Positions 33,990-42,830 of a DNA stretch of 59,637 bases are shown piece after piece. A program made the translations under genes and the position numbers. The first letter of the stretch is position 1. Every line of letters begins with the position of its first letter. The DNA is taken from NCBI GenBank assembly GCA_030018275.1, contig JASEGB010000002.1:1-59637 (forward strand), read 5' to 3'. The notes under the pieces were generated by a model. That model had not been told where the DNA came from. It was given only the letters and a program-made list of their open reading frames with translations, and did not search any database. This DNA comes from Actinomycetota bacterium (lineage in GTDB: Bacteria > Actinomycetota > Aquicultoria > Subteraquimicrobiales > Subteraquimicrobiaceae).

Positions 33990-34018
33990 ATTATACCCAA
34001 GAATTTCAGCACTGTCGA
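33990..34018 (-). promoter_or_regulatory. Sigma-70 promoter of hrcA
   Basis: On the minus strand TCGACA (34018-34013) and TATAAT (33995-33990) are separated by exactly 17 bases. The segments AGTGCTGA and TAGCACCT flank the -10; they resemble the two CIRCE halves, but in reversed order. Transcription would start about 25 bases upstream of the hrcA ATG. Confidence 0.7.
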
Positions 34019-34144
34019 CGCCACGAATTGCCTCACCTAAAATGTACATCAAATCCAATCGTTGCCTCAAATAAAAAAGTGCTTGAAATGGATTGGAGGT
34101 TCAATGAAGCTCATTGAGAAGACAAGGGTGGGACTTCATAAGTC

Positions 34145-35941
34145 TTACTTCTTCAGTTTGAGGATTGAAAGGAAAGCTTCGGGGGGTACTTCGACCCTTC
34201 CCACTCGCTTCATCCTCTTCTTACCTGCCTTTTGCTTCTCCAACAATTTCCTCTTCCTCGTCACATCTCCACCGTAGCATTTGGCGATGACGTCCTTGCG
34301 TCGAGCCTTTATGGTTTCACGAGCGATTATCTTATTTCCAATGGCGGCTTGGATGGGAACTTCAAAGAGTTGACGGGGAATGATCTCCCTCAAACGCTTC
34401 ACCTGCTCCCTGCCACAAGCATATGCTTTGGTCTTATGGATGATGCGGGATAAAGCATCCACGGGCTGCCCCGCTATGAGGAGATCCAACTTCACCAAGG
34501 GGGATTCGCGAAAGCCAACGTGTTCATAGTCAAAGGAAGCATATCCTCTGGTCCTCGATTTCAACTGATCGAAAAAGTCGAGCAAAATTTCACTTAGAGG
34601 GAGATGATAATGGACCTCCACGCGGCTCTGGCTCAAATATTGCATGTTTTTGAACTCCCCCCGCTTTTCCTGGCAAAGTTCCATAATGGCTCCCAGATGC
34701 TCAGGGGGAGTCAAAATCACCGCGGATACGAAAGGTTCCTCTATCTTAGCGATCTCCGCCAAGGGAGGAAAATTGGCTGGATTCCTTAAGTTCAATACCT
34801 CGCCATTCTTCTTGGTCACCCTATAAGCCACGCTGGGCGTCGTTGCCAGAAGTTCCAGATCATACTCCCTTTCCAATCTCTCCTTCACTATTTCCATGTG
34901 AAAAAGCCCAAGAAAACCAGATCTAAAACCGAACCCCAAAGCGTGAGAGGTCTCAGGATGGTAAACAAAGGAGGGATCACTCAACCTCAGCTTCTCCAGA
35001 GCATCCTTTAGACTCTCATAATCGCCCTCCACCGGGTATAAACCGCAAAACACCATGGGTTTTACCTCCTTATACCCACTTAATGGCTCCCATGCCGGAT
35101 TATCAACACAGGTGATGGTGTCACCGACCTTTGTATACTTGGGATCCTTTATCCCCGCGATGACATATCCCACCTCGCCCACCGAAAGTTCGGAAGTAGG
35201 TTGCATATCGGGTCGAAAAATTCCAACCTCTTCTACCTCACCAATTTTTGAGGTTGCCATCATCTTTACCCTCATACCGGGCTTGATAATCCCATCTACC
35301 ACTCTAATGAAGACGATGACTCCCCTGTAAAAATTGAATAGTGAATCGAAGATGAGAGCCCTTAAGGGAGCATCTGGATCTCCAGAAGGGGGAGGAATCT
35401 TCCTCGCGATTGCTTCCAAAATTTGAGGTACTCCCAGACCGGTTTTGGCGCTTACAAGGAGAGCATCACCGACGTCGATGCCCAGAGCCTCCTTAATTTC
35501 CCGTTTCACCCGCTGTGGATTGGCGTTTGGAAGATCTATTTTATTGATCACGGGTATGATCACCAAATTATTCTCCAGAGCCAAAAGGGTGTTGGCCACC
35601 GTCTGGGCTTCCACACCTTGAACAGCGTCCACCACGAGCAACGCTCCCTCGCAGGCGGCGAGACTCCTCGAAACTTCATAGGTGAAATCGACATGTCCCG
35701 GGGTATCGATGAGATTCAAAATGTATTCTTTACCATCCTCGGCGGTATAAAGCAATCGCACAGCCTTAGCCTTGATGGTCACTCCTCTCTCCCGCTCCAA
35801 ATCCATCCTATCCAATACCTGCTCCACCATCTCCTGCTCTTGGATGGTATGGGTGAGCTCGAGGAGGCGATCGGCGAGCGTGGATTTGCCGTGGTTAATA
35901 TGGGCGATGATCGAGAAATTTCGAATATGTCTGGAGTCCAC
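34145..35941 (-). CDS. lepA: Elongation factor 4 (LepA)
   Basis: Ribosome-bound translational GTPase. 598 residues, complete. G motifs: [16 protein letters not shown] (G1), RGVTIK (G2), [11 protein letters not shown] (G3), NKIDLP (G4), SAKTG (G5); the C-terminal domain VGGRVEVP-like end reads [16 protein letters not shown]. The conserved Asp of HIDHGKST is Asn here (ATT AAC CAC). The GTG start at 35941 directly abuts the murJ TAG (no gap), with AAGGGAAG upstream, so the pair is one operon. The 200 bp to hrcA hold the hrcA promoter only. Confidence 0.97.
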   Translation of the reverse strand: MDSRHIRNFSIIAHINHGKSTLADRLLELTHTIQEQEMVEQVLDRMDLERERGVTIKAKAVRLLYTAEDGKEYILNLIDTPGHVDFTYEVSRSLAACEGALLVVDAVQGVEAQTVANTLLALENNLVIIPVINKIDLPNANPQRVKREIKEALGIDVGDALLVSAKTGLGVPQILEAIARKIPPPSGDPDAPLRALIFDSLFNFYRGVIVFIRVVDGIIKPGMRVKMMATSKIGEVEEVGIFRPDMQPTSELSVGEVGYVIAGIKDPKYTKVGDTITCVDNPAWEPLSGYKEVKPMVFCGLYPVEGDYESLKDALEKLRLSDPSFVYHPETSHALGFGFRSGFLGLFHMEIVKERLEREYDLELLATTPSVAYRVTKKNGEVLNLRNPANFPPLAEIAKIEEPFVSAVILTPPEHLGAIMELCQEKRGEFKNMQYLSQSRVEVHYHLPLSEILLDFFDQLKSRTRGYASFDYEHVGFRESPLVKLDLLIAGQPVDALSRIIHKTKAYACGREQVKRLREIIPRQLFEVPIQAAIGNKIIARETIKARRKDVIAKCYGGDVTRKRKLLEKQKAGKKRMKRVGRVEVPPEAFLSILKLKK

Positions 35942-37594
35942 CTACGGTCTTCCCTTCAACCGAGTCACCATCAGTTGGTAAGCGAAGTGCAATTCTTCGA
36001 TCTTCAAAAGTATAGCCACCCCTATGTAAATGATGACACCGAGCAAAATACCCACTCCAAGGGAGAGTATCTGCCCCAAAAGAGAGACGCCAACATAAAG
36101 GACCGTGACTCTCCAACCATAGAAGGCGACCACACCGAGGATGATGGAGGCAAATGAGATTTTAGCGAAGGAGATGGCTATCTTTTTGCCACCCATACCG
36201 CCGAGTCTTCGCCTTAAAATCTCCATCAAGACAACGAGGTTAAACAGGCAAACCAGAGAGGTGGAAAGGGCGATTCCTCCGTGTGCATATCCAAGCCAGG
36301 AAAGAGAAGATGGCAAGTCTATGAGTTTGGCAAAGATGGGTAAATAAATCATGAAAAACCAATCTCCAAAATAATTCACGATTATGGAAAGTCCAGCTAC
36401 AACCATCGGCGTAAAGGTATCCTTCAGAGAATAAAAGGCTCGATTAACGAGGTGTAATTCTCCGGCGGCGAAAAGCCCCACCGCGTAATAGAATAGAGCC
36501 GATGCGGTGAGGAGCGTAGCCGTTGGAGTGAACCTTCCCCTTTCAAAGAGGAGTCGAATGATGGGTATGCCCAAGGTCATCAGACCCACCGATGCGGGCA
36601 GTATGATGAGACAAAGGGTTCTTATTCCAATAGAAAGAGAATTTTTGAGTCCTTGGATATCATTTCGAGCCGCCTGGCGAGAAAAGGTGGGAAACAATAC
36701 GGTGGAGATGGCTATGGCAAAGAGTCCCAGGGGAAGTTGCCAAAGCCTGATGGCATATCCCAAGCTTGCCACACTACCGGTGATCAACCGTGAGGCAAAT
36801 CGAGTATCCACGATGGTATTTATATCAACGCTGGCGAGACTGATGACCACGGGAACCAGGAGAGCACCTACCTCTCTCACCCCAGGATGGTGCCAATTAA
36901 ATATCAGAGAATACCTAGCACCTCTGCCTGAGGTGAAGGGAATTTGCATCAGGAATTGAAAGAGGCTACCTACGACGATGCCCAATGCCAAACTAACGAC
37001 TCCCATCTTAGGAGCTAAAAACACAATGCAGGCAATGATAATGAAATTCCATAACACTGGAGATAAAGCGGGGGCCGTAAAATGTTCATAAGAGTTGAGA
37101 ATTCCCATAACCACACCGGCCAATGCCATGAACAAAACCGATGGAAAAAGTATCCTGGTCATGATCAGAGCAAGTTTAAAGGTCTGTGGCTTGTTGGTAA
37201 AGCCGGGGGCTAGGATTGAAATGAGTTGAGGAGCGAAGATCATTCCCAATCCAAGAAAAAGGCAGAGTATGAGCACCATGAGATTGATAACCGAACTGCA
37301 TACTTCCCAGGCGCCTTTCCTGTCTCCCCTAGCGAGATAGGAGGTAAAAACGGGAATAAAAGCAGAACCAATGGCGGCATCCGCGAGAAGCATTCGGAAA
37401 AGATTTGGTAAGATGAAAGCCACTCGGTAGGCATCGATCTGAACGTGAGCACCAAAATAAGCCGCCATAACCTGCTCTCTCACCAGACCAAAAATTCGAG
37501 ATAGCAGGGTGGCGGCCATAACTATGACCGCTGCCGTGGCCAATTTTGGGACACGGGCGGAATATTCTTGCTCGGATATCTCCATTTCATCCAT
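35942..37594 (-). CDS. murJ: Lipid II flippase MurJ
   Basis: MOP-superfamily integral membrane protein of 550 residues with about 14 hydrophobic helices. The family segment ATLLSRIFGLVREQVMAAYFG begins near residue 27, read in parts as LLSRIFGLVREQVM. It flips the peptidoglycan precursor across the membrane. It precedes lepA without a gap and follows an extended -10 promoter (37624-37632). Presence argues for a peptidoglycan-containing cell. Confidence 0.95.
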   Translation of the reverse strand: MDEMEISEQEYSARVPKLATAAVIVMAATLLSRIFGLVREQVMAAYFGAHVQIDAYRVAFILPNLFRMLLADAAIGSAFIPVFTSYLARGDRKGAWEVCSSVINLMVLILCLFLGLGMIFAPQLISILAPGFTNKPQTFKLALIMTRILFPSVLFMALAGVVMGILNSYEHFTAPALSPVLWNFIIIACIVFLAPKMGVVSLALGIVVGSLFQFLMQIPFTSGRGARYSLIFNWHHPGVREVGALLVPVVISLASVDINTIVDTRFASRLITGSVASLGYAIRLWQLPLGLFAIAISTVLFPTFSRQAARNDIQGLKNSLSIGIRTLCLIILPASVGLMTLGIPIIRLLFERGRFTPTATLLTASALFYYAVGLFAAGELHLVNRAFYSLKDTFTPMVVAGLSIIVNYFGDWFFMIYLPIFAKLIDLPSSLSWLGYAHGGIALSTSLVCLFNLVVLMEILRRRLGGMGGKKIAISFAKISFASIILGVVAFYGWRVTVLYVGVSLLGQILSLGVGILLGVIIYIGVAILLKIEELHFAYQLMVTRLKGRP

Positions 37595-37623
37595 ATTTCC
37601 GCTTTCGATGGTATTGATGACTT

Positions 37624-37632
37624 ATTATATCA
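37624..37632 (-). promoter_or_regulatory. Extended -10 promoter of murJ-lepA
   Basis: The minus strand reads TGATATAAT, an extended -10 element, about 30 bases before the murJ ATG. The -35 region (TTTTTC) is weak, as is usual with extended -10 promoters. It is divergent from the rpsT promoter. Confidence 0.55.
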
Positions 37633-37713
37633 TTGAAGTTTTTTGCGAAAAAGAAAGATATGAAACCTGCAGCATTATCCAATCGACACGGGATCAGCAT
37701 TGCGAGCATTCTC

Positions 37714-37742
37714 TTGAATGATGGGAAAAGATATGGTAGACT
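37714..37742 (+). promoter_or_regulatory. Sigma-70 promoter of rpsT
   Basis: TTGAAT (37714-37719) and TAGACT (37737-37742) are separated by 17 bases. The AAAGGAGGAGG site and GTG start of rpsT follow 10-30 bases later. Confidence 0.55.
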
Positions 37743-37771
37743 CATAAAGATAAAAAGGAGGAGGTCAAAGG

Positions 37772-38032
37772 GTGGCTCAAATAAAATCTCAGATCAAAAG
37801 GATAAGACAGGCAGAGAAACGACGGTTGAGGAATAAAAGCGTCAAGTCCGCCATTAAAACCCATATTTCCAAGTTTAATGAGGCCGTTGAGTCCAAGGAT
37901 AAAGATTCGGCGAAGGAAGCTCTGGGGAAAGCGATAAAGGCTTTGGATAAAGCGGTATCCAAGGGCGTCATTCATCTCAATAGCGCTGCGAATAAAAAAT
38001 CAAAACTCGTGAAAAAATTCAACACCCTCTAG
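37772..38032 (+). CDS. rpsT: 30S ribosomal protein S20
   Basis: Binds the 5' domain of 16S rRNA. 86 residues, Lys/Arg-rich, with the family opening [20 protein letters not shown] and closing [22 protein letters not shown] start with an excellent GGAGGAGG upstream. It is the only housekeeping gene of this part on the plus strand, set between murJ and holA, where rpsT next to holA is a common neighbourhood. GGGTCAGACCT follows two bases after its stop codon. Confidence 0.98.
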   Translation: MAQIKSQIKRIRQAEKRRLRNKSVKSAIKTHISKFNEAVESKDKDSAKEALGKAIKALDKAVSKGVIHLNSAANKKSKLVKKFNTL

Positions 38033-38033
38033 G

Positions 38034-38044
38034 GGGTCAGACCT
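38034..38044 (+). repeat. GGGTCAGACCT motif after rpsT
   Basis: The 11-bp motif begins two bases after the rpsT stop, in sense orientation. The same motif follows the stops of comEA (42149-42159) and acs (49809-49819) in sense orientation, and lies beside the comEC start (41990-42000). Confidence 0.6.
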
Positions 38045-38061
38045 CCCCAAGTATCTTGACC

Positions 38062-38205
38062 AGCAAGCCTAAATTCAAAATCCTAAATCCTAAACCTTAT
38101 TTCATTTTGTTTTGGACCTTTGAATTTTGAACATTAGATATTGTTTAGTGCTTAGTATTTTGAAACCTGTCCTGAGCTTGTGAAGGATCAGAATTTAAGC
38201 TTAAG
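38062..38205. repeat. AT-rich repeat, rpsT-holA gap
   Basis: Shares CCTAAATTCAAAATCCTAAA, TTTCATTTTGTTTTG, GATATTGTTTAG and a closing AAGCTTAAGAT-type end with 21834-21975. A small palindromic repeat (CCTGTCCTGAGCTTGTGAAG, 38166 on) is embedded near its right end. No reading frame is supported. Confidence 0.65.
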
Positions 38206-38209
38206 ATAA

Positions 38210-39253
38210 CTACTCCAAAATTTTGACAACCAAAGTTTCCAATATCAATCGGGGGTTCTTGTCGCTGCTCTTCATATCCAGATCCGCTTCCAATAAAAGT
38301 TCGTGAGCCCGTTTTAGCTGTTTGAACGAAAAGTTTCGACACTGTCGCTTGAGCCTTTCCACTACGAAAGAGGGAAGTTTTAATTCCCGCATTAACTGCT
38401 GATCGTTGGCTCCCCTTTCAAGAAGAACCTTCGCTTTAAGTAACAATCTAAACTGCCTAATAATCATGTGATAAATACGGGTAATGGTCTCTCCCCCTTT
38501 AAGAAGGCAATCCAAAGCGCTCAAGGCATGAGCCTCGTCCCGCCTTGAAATGAAATCCATCAGGTCAAAAATGGTTTCTTCGGGCGTTTTACCGGTCACA
38601 TAATTTATATCCTCAATATCGAGCTCCCTCTTGTCATCGTAAAATAGGGAGATTTTTTCTATCTCGTTTGCAAGCCTGTTCAAGTCCTGACCAATGGTTT
38701 GAAAGAGAAATTCCGCCGCTGATTTGGTCACCACTTTCCCTTTTTTCAAAAATTGCTTTTTAATCCAGTTAGGATAATCTCTGAATAGGAGTTTATACTC
38801 ATGAATCTCCCCAAATTTCTCAATGGCTTTGTAAAGTCTATCCGATTTGTCCAGCTTACCCGCGACCAAAACTAAACAGGCATGTTCAGAGGGATTTTTA
38901 AGATAGTCGGACAAAAACGATACTTCGGATGGAGAGAGTTTATCCGCATCCTTTACCACAACGAGACGCCTATGGGAGAGGAAGGGAACTGTCTGAGCCG
39001 CCTGGACCATGGTCGAGGTACTATCTTCCCCACCTCGAAATTCCACGTAGTTAAAATCGAGAGGAGCCTCCTTTGCAAAGCGTGCCTTTAACCTATCCAG
39101 AGCTTCCTCCAAAAGCAACTTTTCGCTCCCAAAGATGAGATAAACGGGCTTTAAGCCCTTAAGACCTCTTTGTGCTTTGGCATGATCTCTTTCCAAATTC
39201 AATATCTCCAACTCTCTAACGACTTCGGACAAATCTAATTTCTGGTGAACCAT
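38210..39253 (-). CDS. holA: DNA polymerase III delta subunit HolA
   Basis: Clamp-loader subunit that opens the beta clamp. 347 residues with the AAA+-like fold: VYLIFGSEKLLLEEALDRL at residues about 36-55, then FNYVEFRGGEDS, RRLVVVKDADKLS and a C-terminal collar ending LLEADLDMKSSDKNPRLILE. The first 33 residues (to LKGLKPVYLIFG) are an extension, part of which (HAKAQRGLKGL) may derive from a repeat. ATG 39253 lacks a clear ribosome-binding site. It follows comEC, the common comEA-comEC-holA arrangement, with a structured repeat in the gap. Confidence 0.94.
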   Translation of the reverse strand: MVHQKLDLSEVVRELEILNLERDHAKAQRGLKGLKPVYLIFGSEKLLLEEALDRLKARFAKEAPLDFNYVEFRGGEDSTSTMVQAAQTVPFLSHRRLVVVKDADKLSPSEVSFLSDYLKNPSEHACLVLVAGKLDKSDRLYKAIEKFGEIHEYKLLFRDYPNWIKKQFLKKGKVVTKSAAEFLFQTIGQDLNRLANEIEKISLFYDDKRELDIEDINYVTGKTPEETIFDLMDFISRRDEAHALSALDCLLKGGETITRIYHMIIRQFRLLLKAKVLLERGANDQQLMRELKLPSFVVERLKRQCRNFSFKQLKRAHELLLEADLDMKSSDKNPRLILETLVVKILE

Positions 39254-39261
39254 AATTACTG

Positions 39262-39480
39262 ATTTCTTAAAGTGGGTGGGCTAAGGAGGCGACTGTGCAG
39301 CCGACCGTTAAGCGAGCGAGGTTCGAAGAGCTGCGGCAAATTGCGCCCCCGAAGGAGGTGCGGATAGCAATTTCGCACTCTGAGAACCGAGGGAGTAGGG
39401 AGGCAAAACCGGAGCCTCCAGTCCACCCATCTTTGGATAATCTTGCATTAAACAGCAAATTCTGAAATTATGACCCATGC
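39262..39480. repeat. Structured ~190-bp palindromic element, copy 2
   Basis: Outer arms TGGGTGGGCTAAGGAGGC (39273-39290) and GCCTCCAGTCCACCCA (39414-39429) pair. The core GAGCTGCGGCAAATTGCG and GCGGATAGCAATTTCGCACT (39329-39379) matches 31031-31077, and the right edge GAAATTATGACCCATGC matches the other copy. Because arms differ from copy 1 yet still pair, structure seems to be kept. It fills the comEC-holA gap. Confidence 0.72.
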
Positions 39481-39487
39481 ACCTAAT

Positions 39488-41980
39488 CTATTTCTCGGTA
39501 ATAACTCGAAAATTTTTGCCATCGGTTGATATTGTAACATCTCCATCTCTATCCGTACGGTAAATTTTTGCCCCCAAGGATTTTAATTTCGCCAAAGTCG
39601 ATCTGGCTGGATGACCAAAGGGATTACCCTCCCCCACGGAAATCACCGCCACCTGCGGTGATACCTCCTTTAAGAATTTAAAATCACCTCCATTGGCACT
39701 CCCATGGTGAGGCACTTTCAAAATGGTACAACGCAAGGCCCGCTTGCCGGAGGGGGAAGTATCCCCACAGTCCAAAAGCAGGGATTGCCCCTCCCTCTCA
39801 ATGTCACCAGGGAATAAAAGCGAGAAATCACCATATATCAGCTTTAAAACCACGGAATTATTGTTCAGATCCGAATTTGTACCGGTCACAAATTGAGGAC
39901 GTGGATGAAGAATCAAGATTTTGAGCTTCCGTTCCTTCGACCCTATCTCGAATTCCTGCCCCATTCGAGCCAAACGATAGCGTATGCCCCTCTGGTTTAT
40001 TGTGGTCAAGAATTCTTTGTACAGGTGAGAAGTGTGAGGCTGTCCTCCGTCTAAGACCATCCCCACTTCAAAACCTTCAATTACTTCGGTTAAGCCCCCC
40101 AGATGATCCGCATGGGGGTGGGATAAAACCAATAAATCGATTTTTCGAATCCCCCTTGCAGCTAAGCTTCGCCGCATGCCACTCGGAGCTTCCCCGCCAT
40201 CTATGAGTATGTTTTCGCCGCTTTGCATTCGTATGAGAGCTGCATCACCCTGTCCGACATCAAAGAAGGTTACCGTGAAATCCTTCGGAGGTGCGCTCTT
40301 TCCCACCTGCCACCATATAACTCCCACCATTAAAACCAATACCACTATGAGCAATCTCCCTGGACGGGTCTTCGTCTTGAAATTGAAATTCCTTGAGCGA
40401 TCATCGGATTTTCGCCATCGTTTCGAGGAGTAAATCCCTGCTATGACGGCAAAATAATAAAAACAGATATTTAAGGAAGAAGGAGTTTCCCAATATATGG
40501 AGCTCGCAGGCAAAGAAGCAAAGAAAGATGTGATTTTAAGTACATATTCCAAAAGCAGACCGGTAACTTTAAAAATGGGGCAAGCCAGAAAGGGTGAGAA
40601 AATCGTCATAAAGCTGGCGGCAAGACCTAGCCCAAGAATAGGGGCAATGGCGGGGACCACAAATAGGTTACTCACTACCGCCACAAGGGAAAGCTCGTTG
40701 AAGTAATAAACCAGGATAGGAGCGACTCCCACCTGAGCGGCAATGGATAAGGAGAGTAGCTCGCTCACCCTCCTTGGAAATAATTCAACCAACTTAGAGT
40801 TTAGAGTGGGAGCGATAAGGATGATCGCCAAAGCCGCCATAAATGATAATTGAAAAGCTACATCGTATATGAGAAAAGGATTATAAATGAGTAGAATGAG
40901 AGCCGCCACGGCGATAGCTGAAAGTAGGTTTTTCTCCCTGCCCAGAAGCCATCCCAAAAGTCCCACCGCAATCATTATTGAAGCCCTGAGCACCGAAGGA
41001 CGACAACCGGCGAGCAAAACGTAGAAAAGCATGAAGACAGCGATTAAAGCTGATCTGGCGATGGGATTGAGCCTTAAAATTGAACTCAACAGATAAGCAA
41101 TTGTAGCAATCATCCCCAGATGTAGTCCAGATACCGCCAAAATGTGCATCACACCAGCCTTTCGGAAATCATCCTGAAGCGTTCCGGAGATGCGCGAACG
41201 ATCTCCGAGCAGGAGACCGATGAGTAACCCAGCTTGATCCTTAGAGAGAAATGAGGAGGTTTGGCTTTTAACCCTGGTTCGAAATCCAGTTATGATGTTC
41301 TGGATTGGATTACTCGACATCTGGGTGAACTTTATAGATTTGCGCTCAACACAAGTTGTATCTACCACAAAAAGGGTTTGAATCCTTTTCCGATATAAAT
41401 ACCGAGCATAGTGGGGATGGACATTGGATACAAGTATGGGTTTGCCTTTAATCGTAAGTCTCTGACCCCCTTGTATCCTAAGGGAGCTGGAGTTCTTGAC
41501 AATTACTTTTGTAAGCTCACGCGCTTTCAAACGCTGTTGGGAGGTATCGATGCTTTCCACCTTAAAATCAAAGTGCAATTGATCTCCTTTTAAACTTGGT
41601 TCACCGAGGACTGTGCCACCTATCACCACGCTTTTGCCTTCCCTAGCTAAAGAAACTAAAATGCTTCCTTCAAGGGAAGTGATCACCAAGGAAGTGAGGA
41701 ATAAACCGAGGAGAAGGAAGACAAGAAATGGTATGAAATAGCCGAAATGGATGGGATAGAAACCATGTTCAGCAATAGACCCACCTGCCATGCCTGGGCT
41801 TTGGCGGGCAGACCCACCTGCCGGATGGACAAGCAAGAGATAAATCCCCAGCAAAATAAGGGAGAGAAGGACGAGTAAAAGTGAAAGAATGGGAGAGATT
41901 TTGAAAATGTCTTCCAAAACTATGCCTAAGATGAAGGCAAGGGTCAGAAAAAAGATTGGAGGAAAATCACACTGTTGCAT
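39488..41980 (-). CDS. comEC: Competence DNA channel protein ComEC
   Basis: Membrane channel for single-strand DNA uptake. 830 residues: N-terminal helices and an OB-like domain; a central Competence domain (LLIGLLLGDRSRI, then HILAVSGLHLGMIA and LLAGCRPSVLRASIM) with many helices; and a C-terminal metallo-beta-lactamase domain with FDVGQGDAALIRM, VLSHPHADHLGGL and LKVPHHGS. All metal ligands are present. A palindromic element is inserted in frame between the first helices (VHPAGGSARQSPGMAGGS). Follows comEA by about 180 bp. Confidence 0.95.
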   Translation of the reverse strand: MQQCDFPPIFFLTLAFILGIVLEDIFKISPILSLLLVLLSLILLGIYLLLVHPAGGSARQSPGMAGGSIAEHGFYPIHFGYFIPFLVFLLLGLFLTSLVITSLEGSILVSLAREGKSVVIGGTVLGEPSLKGDQLHFDFKVESIDTSQQRLKARELTKVIVKNSSSLRIQGGQRLTIKGKPILVSNVHPHYARYLYRKRIQTLFVVDTTCVERKSIKFTQMSSNPIQNIITGFRTRVKSQTSSFLSKDQAGLLIGLLLGDRSRISGTLQDDFRKAGVMHILAVSGLHLGMIATIAYLLSSILRLNPIARSALIAVFMLFYVLLAGCRPSVLRASIMIAVGLLGWLLGREKNLLSAIAVAALILLIYNPFLIYDVAFQLSFMAALAIILIAPTLNSKLVELFPRRVSELLSLSIAAQVGVAPILVYYFNELSLVAVVSNLFVVPAIAPILGLGLAASFMTIFSPFLACPIFKVTGLLLEYVLKITSFFASLPASSIYWETPSSLNICFYYFAVIAGIYSSKRWRKSDDRSRNFNFKTKTRPGRLLIVVLVLMVGVIWWQVGKSAPPKDFTVTFFDVGQGDAALIRMQSGENILIDGGEAPSGMRRSLAARGIRKIDLLVLSHPHADHLGGLTEVIEGFEVGMVLDGGQPHTSHLYKEFLTTINQRGIRYRLARMGQEFEIGSKERKLKILILHPRPQFVTGTNSDLNNNSVVLKLIYGDFSLLFPGDIEREGQSLLLDCGDTSPSGKRALRCTILKVPHHGSANGGDFKFLKEVSPQVAVISVGEGNPFGHPARSTLAKLKSLGAKIYRTDRDGDVTISTDGKNFRVITEK
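41779..41831. repeat. In-frame palindromic element in comEC
   Basis: CCCACCTGCCATGCCTGGGC, then GGCGGGCAGACCCACCTGCC, lies in a hydrophilic loop after the second N-terminal helix of ComEC. The CCTGCC/GGCAGA arms are imperfect. Confidence 0.65.
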
Positions 41981-41989
41981 GTCTACAAA

Positions 41990-42000
41990 GGGTCAGACCT
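41990..42000 (+). repeat. GGGTCAGACCT motif upstream of comEC
   Basis: Identical 11-bp motif, nine bases upstream of the comEC ATG (reverse-oriented relative to comEC). The 180-bp comEA-comEC gap also has a second copy at its other end (42149-42159). Confidence 0.6.
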
Positions 42001-42148
42001 CCTCACCCCCTTTGACCTGCCTGGATAAAAATCTATTTCAAATTCGAATCCCAAAATATCTTTTTAGATGATGTCATAGGATGAGTCACGGGATGAATAA
42101 GTAAAAATTCCAATTAAGATTTTATTGTGCCTGATAAAAGAGGTATTA

Positions 42149-42159
42149 AGGTCTGACCC
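42149..42159 (-). repeat. GGGTCAGACCT motif after comEA
   Basis: The motif on the coding strand follows the comEA stop by four bases, in the same relation as at rpsT and acs. Confidence 0.6.
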
Positions 42160-42163
42160 CCAA

Positions 42164-42799
42164 TTAATTCACCGTGACTTTATCCTTAATTTGTTCGAAC
42201 TTCTTGGGACCGATACCCTCAACCTTTTGAAGATCGTCAATGCTTTTAAAGCCCCCATTGGACTCGCGATATTCGATTATCCTTTGAGCCAGGACTGGTC
42301 CAATCCCAGGAAGCTGATCTAGCTGTTCAACCGAGGCTGTGTTCAGATTAATGGGACCATCAACGGTACCATTTCCCGACAGCGTGGGAGAGATGCTCTC
42401 TCCCTCCTTGGGTACATAAATTTTTTGACCATCCACTAATTTGGCTGCCAAATTAAGTGCATCGAGATTTGCCTCAGGGGTGGGGCCGCCCGCTATCTGG
42501 ATGGCATCGGTAACTCTTTTTGTACCAGATAGTTCGTAAACACCTGGCGCCTTCACCGCTCCACAAACGTGAACCACAACCTCTAATGGCTTTTTGGCTC
42601 CTTGAGTTTTTTGTTCAATGGGAGTTATCTCCTTGACTGAAGTTGCGGATTTACTTCTCACATAAAGAATCCCTCCTCCCAAAAGAAGGAGGCTCACCAA
42701 AAAAATAATGGCAACGAGCTCCAATCGGCTAAAATGCAATCCCGCCGATGAAATCTTTTCCCCGATTAAAGTCTTTAGATCCTTCCTGAGATCCTCCAT
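42164..42799 (-). CDS. comEA: Competence DNA receptor ComEA
   Basis: Membrane-anchored DNA-binding protein that delivers DNA to ComEC. 211 residues: a single N-terminal membrane helix (ELVAIIFLVSLLLLGGGILYV), an SLBB domain (VHVCGAVKAPGVYEL to LVDGQKIYVPKEG) and a C-terminal helix-hairpin-helix pair (INLNTASVEQLDQLPGIGPV and LQKVEGIGPKKFEQIK). The layout is typical of Gram-positive ComEA, so DNA uptake is likely encoded in this genome. Operon with comEC. Confidence 0.96.
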   Translation of the reverse strand: MEDLRKDLKTLIGEKISSAGLHFSRLELVAIIFLVSLLLLGGGILYVRSKSATSVKEITPIEQKTQGAKKPLEVVVHVCGAVKAPGVYELSGTKRVTDAIQIAGGPTPEANLDALNLAAKLVDGQKIYVPKEGESISPTLSGNGTVDGPINLNTASVEQLDQLPGIGPVLAQRIIEYRESNGGFKSIDDLQKVEGIGPKKFEQIKDKVTVN

Positions 42800-42830
42800 G
42801 TTTCTTAAGTTTTCCTATATCCACTTGATG

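Noticed and set aside
33960-34060. CIRCE operator upstream of hrcA
   Set aside because: Half-site-like pieces are present but in reversed order and with wrong spacing; a true CIRCE is not there.
39267-39458. 63-codon frame in the comEC-holA gap
   Set aside because: Same reason: it lies within the second copy of the structured palindrome and has no start signals.
39262-39480. Integron attC site
   Set aside because: The palindrome lacks the paired RYYYAAC and GTTRRRY boxes, and no integrase is in the window.
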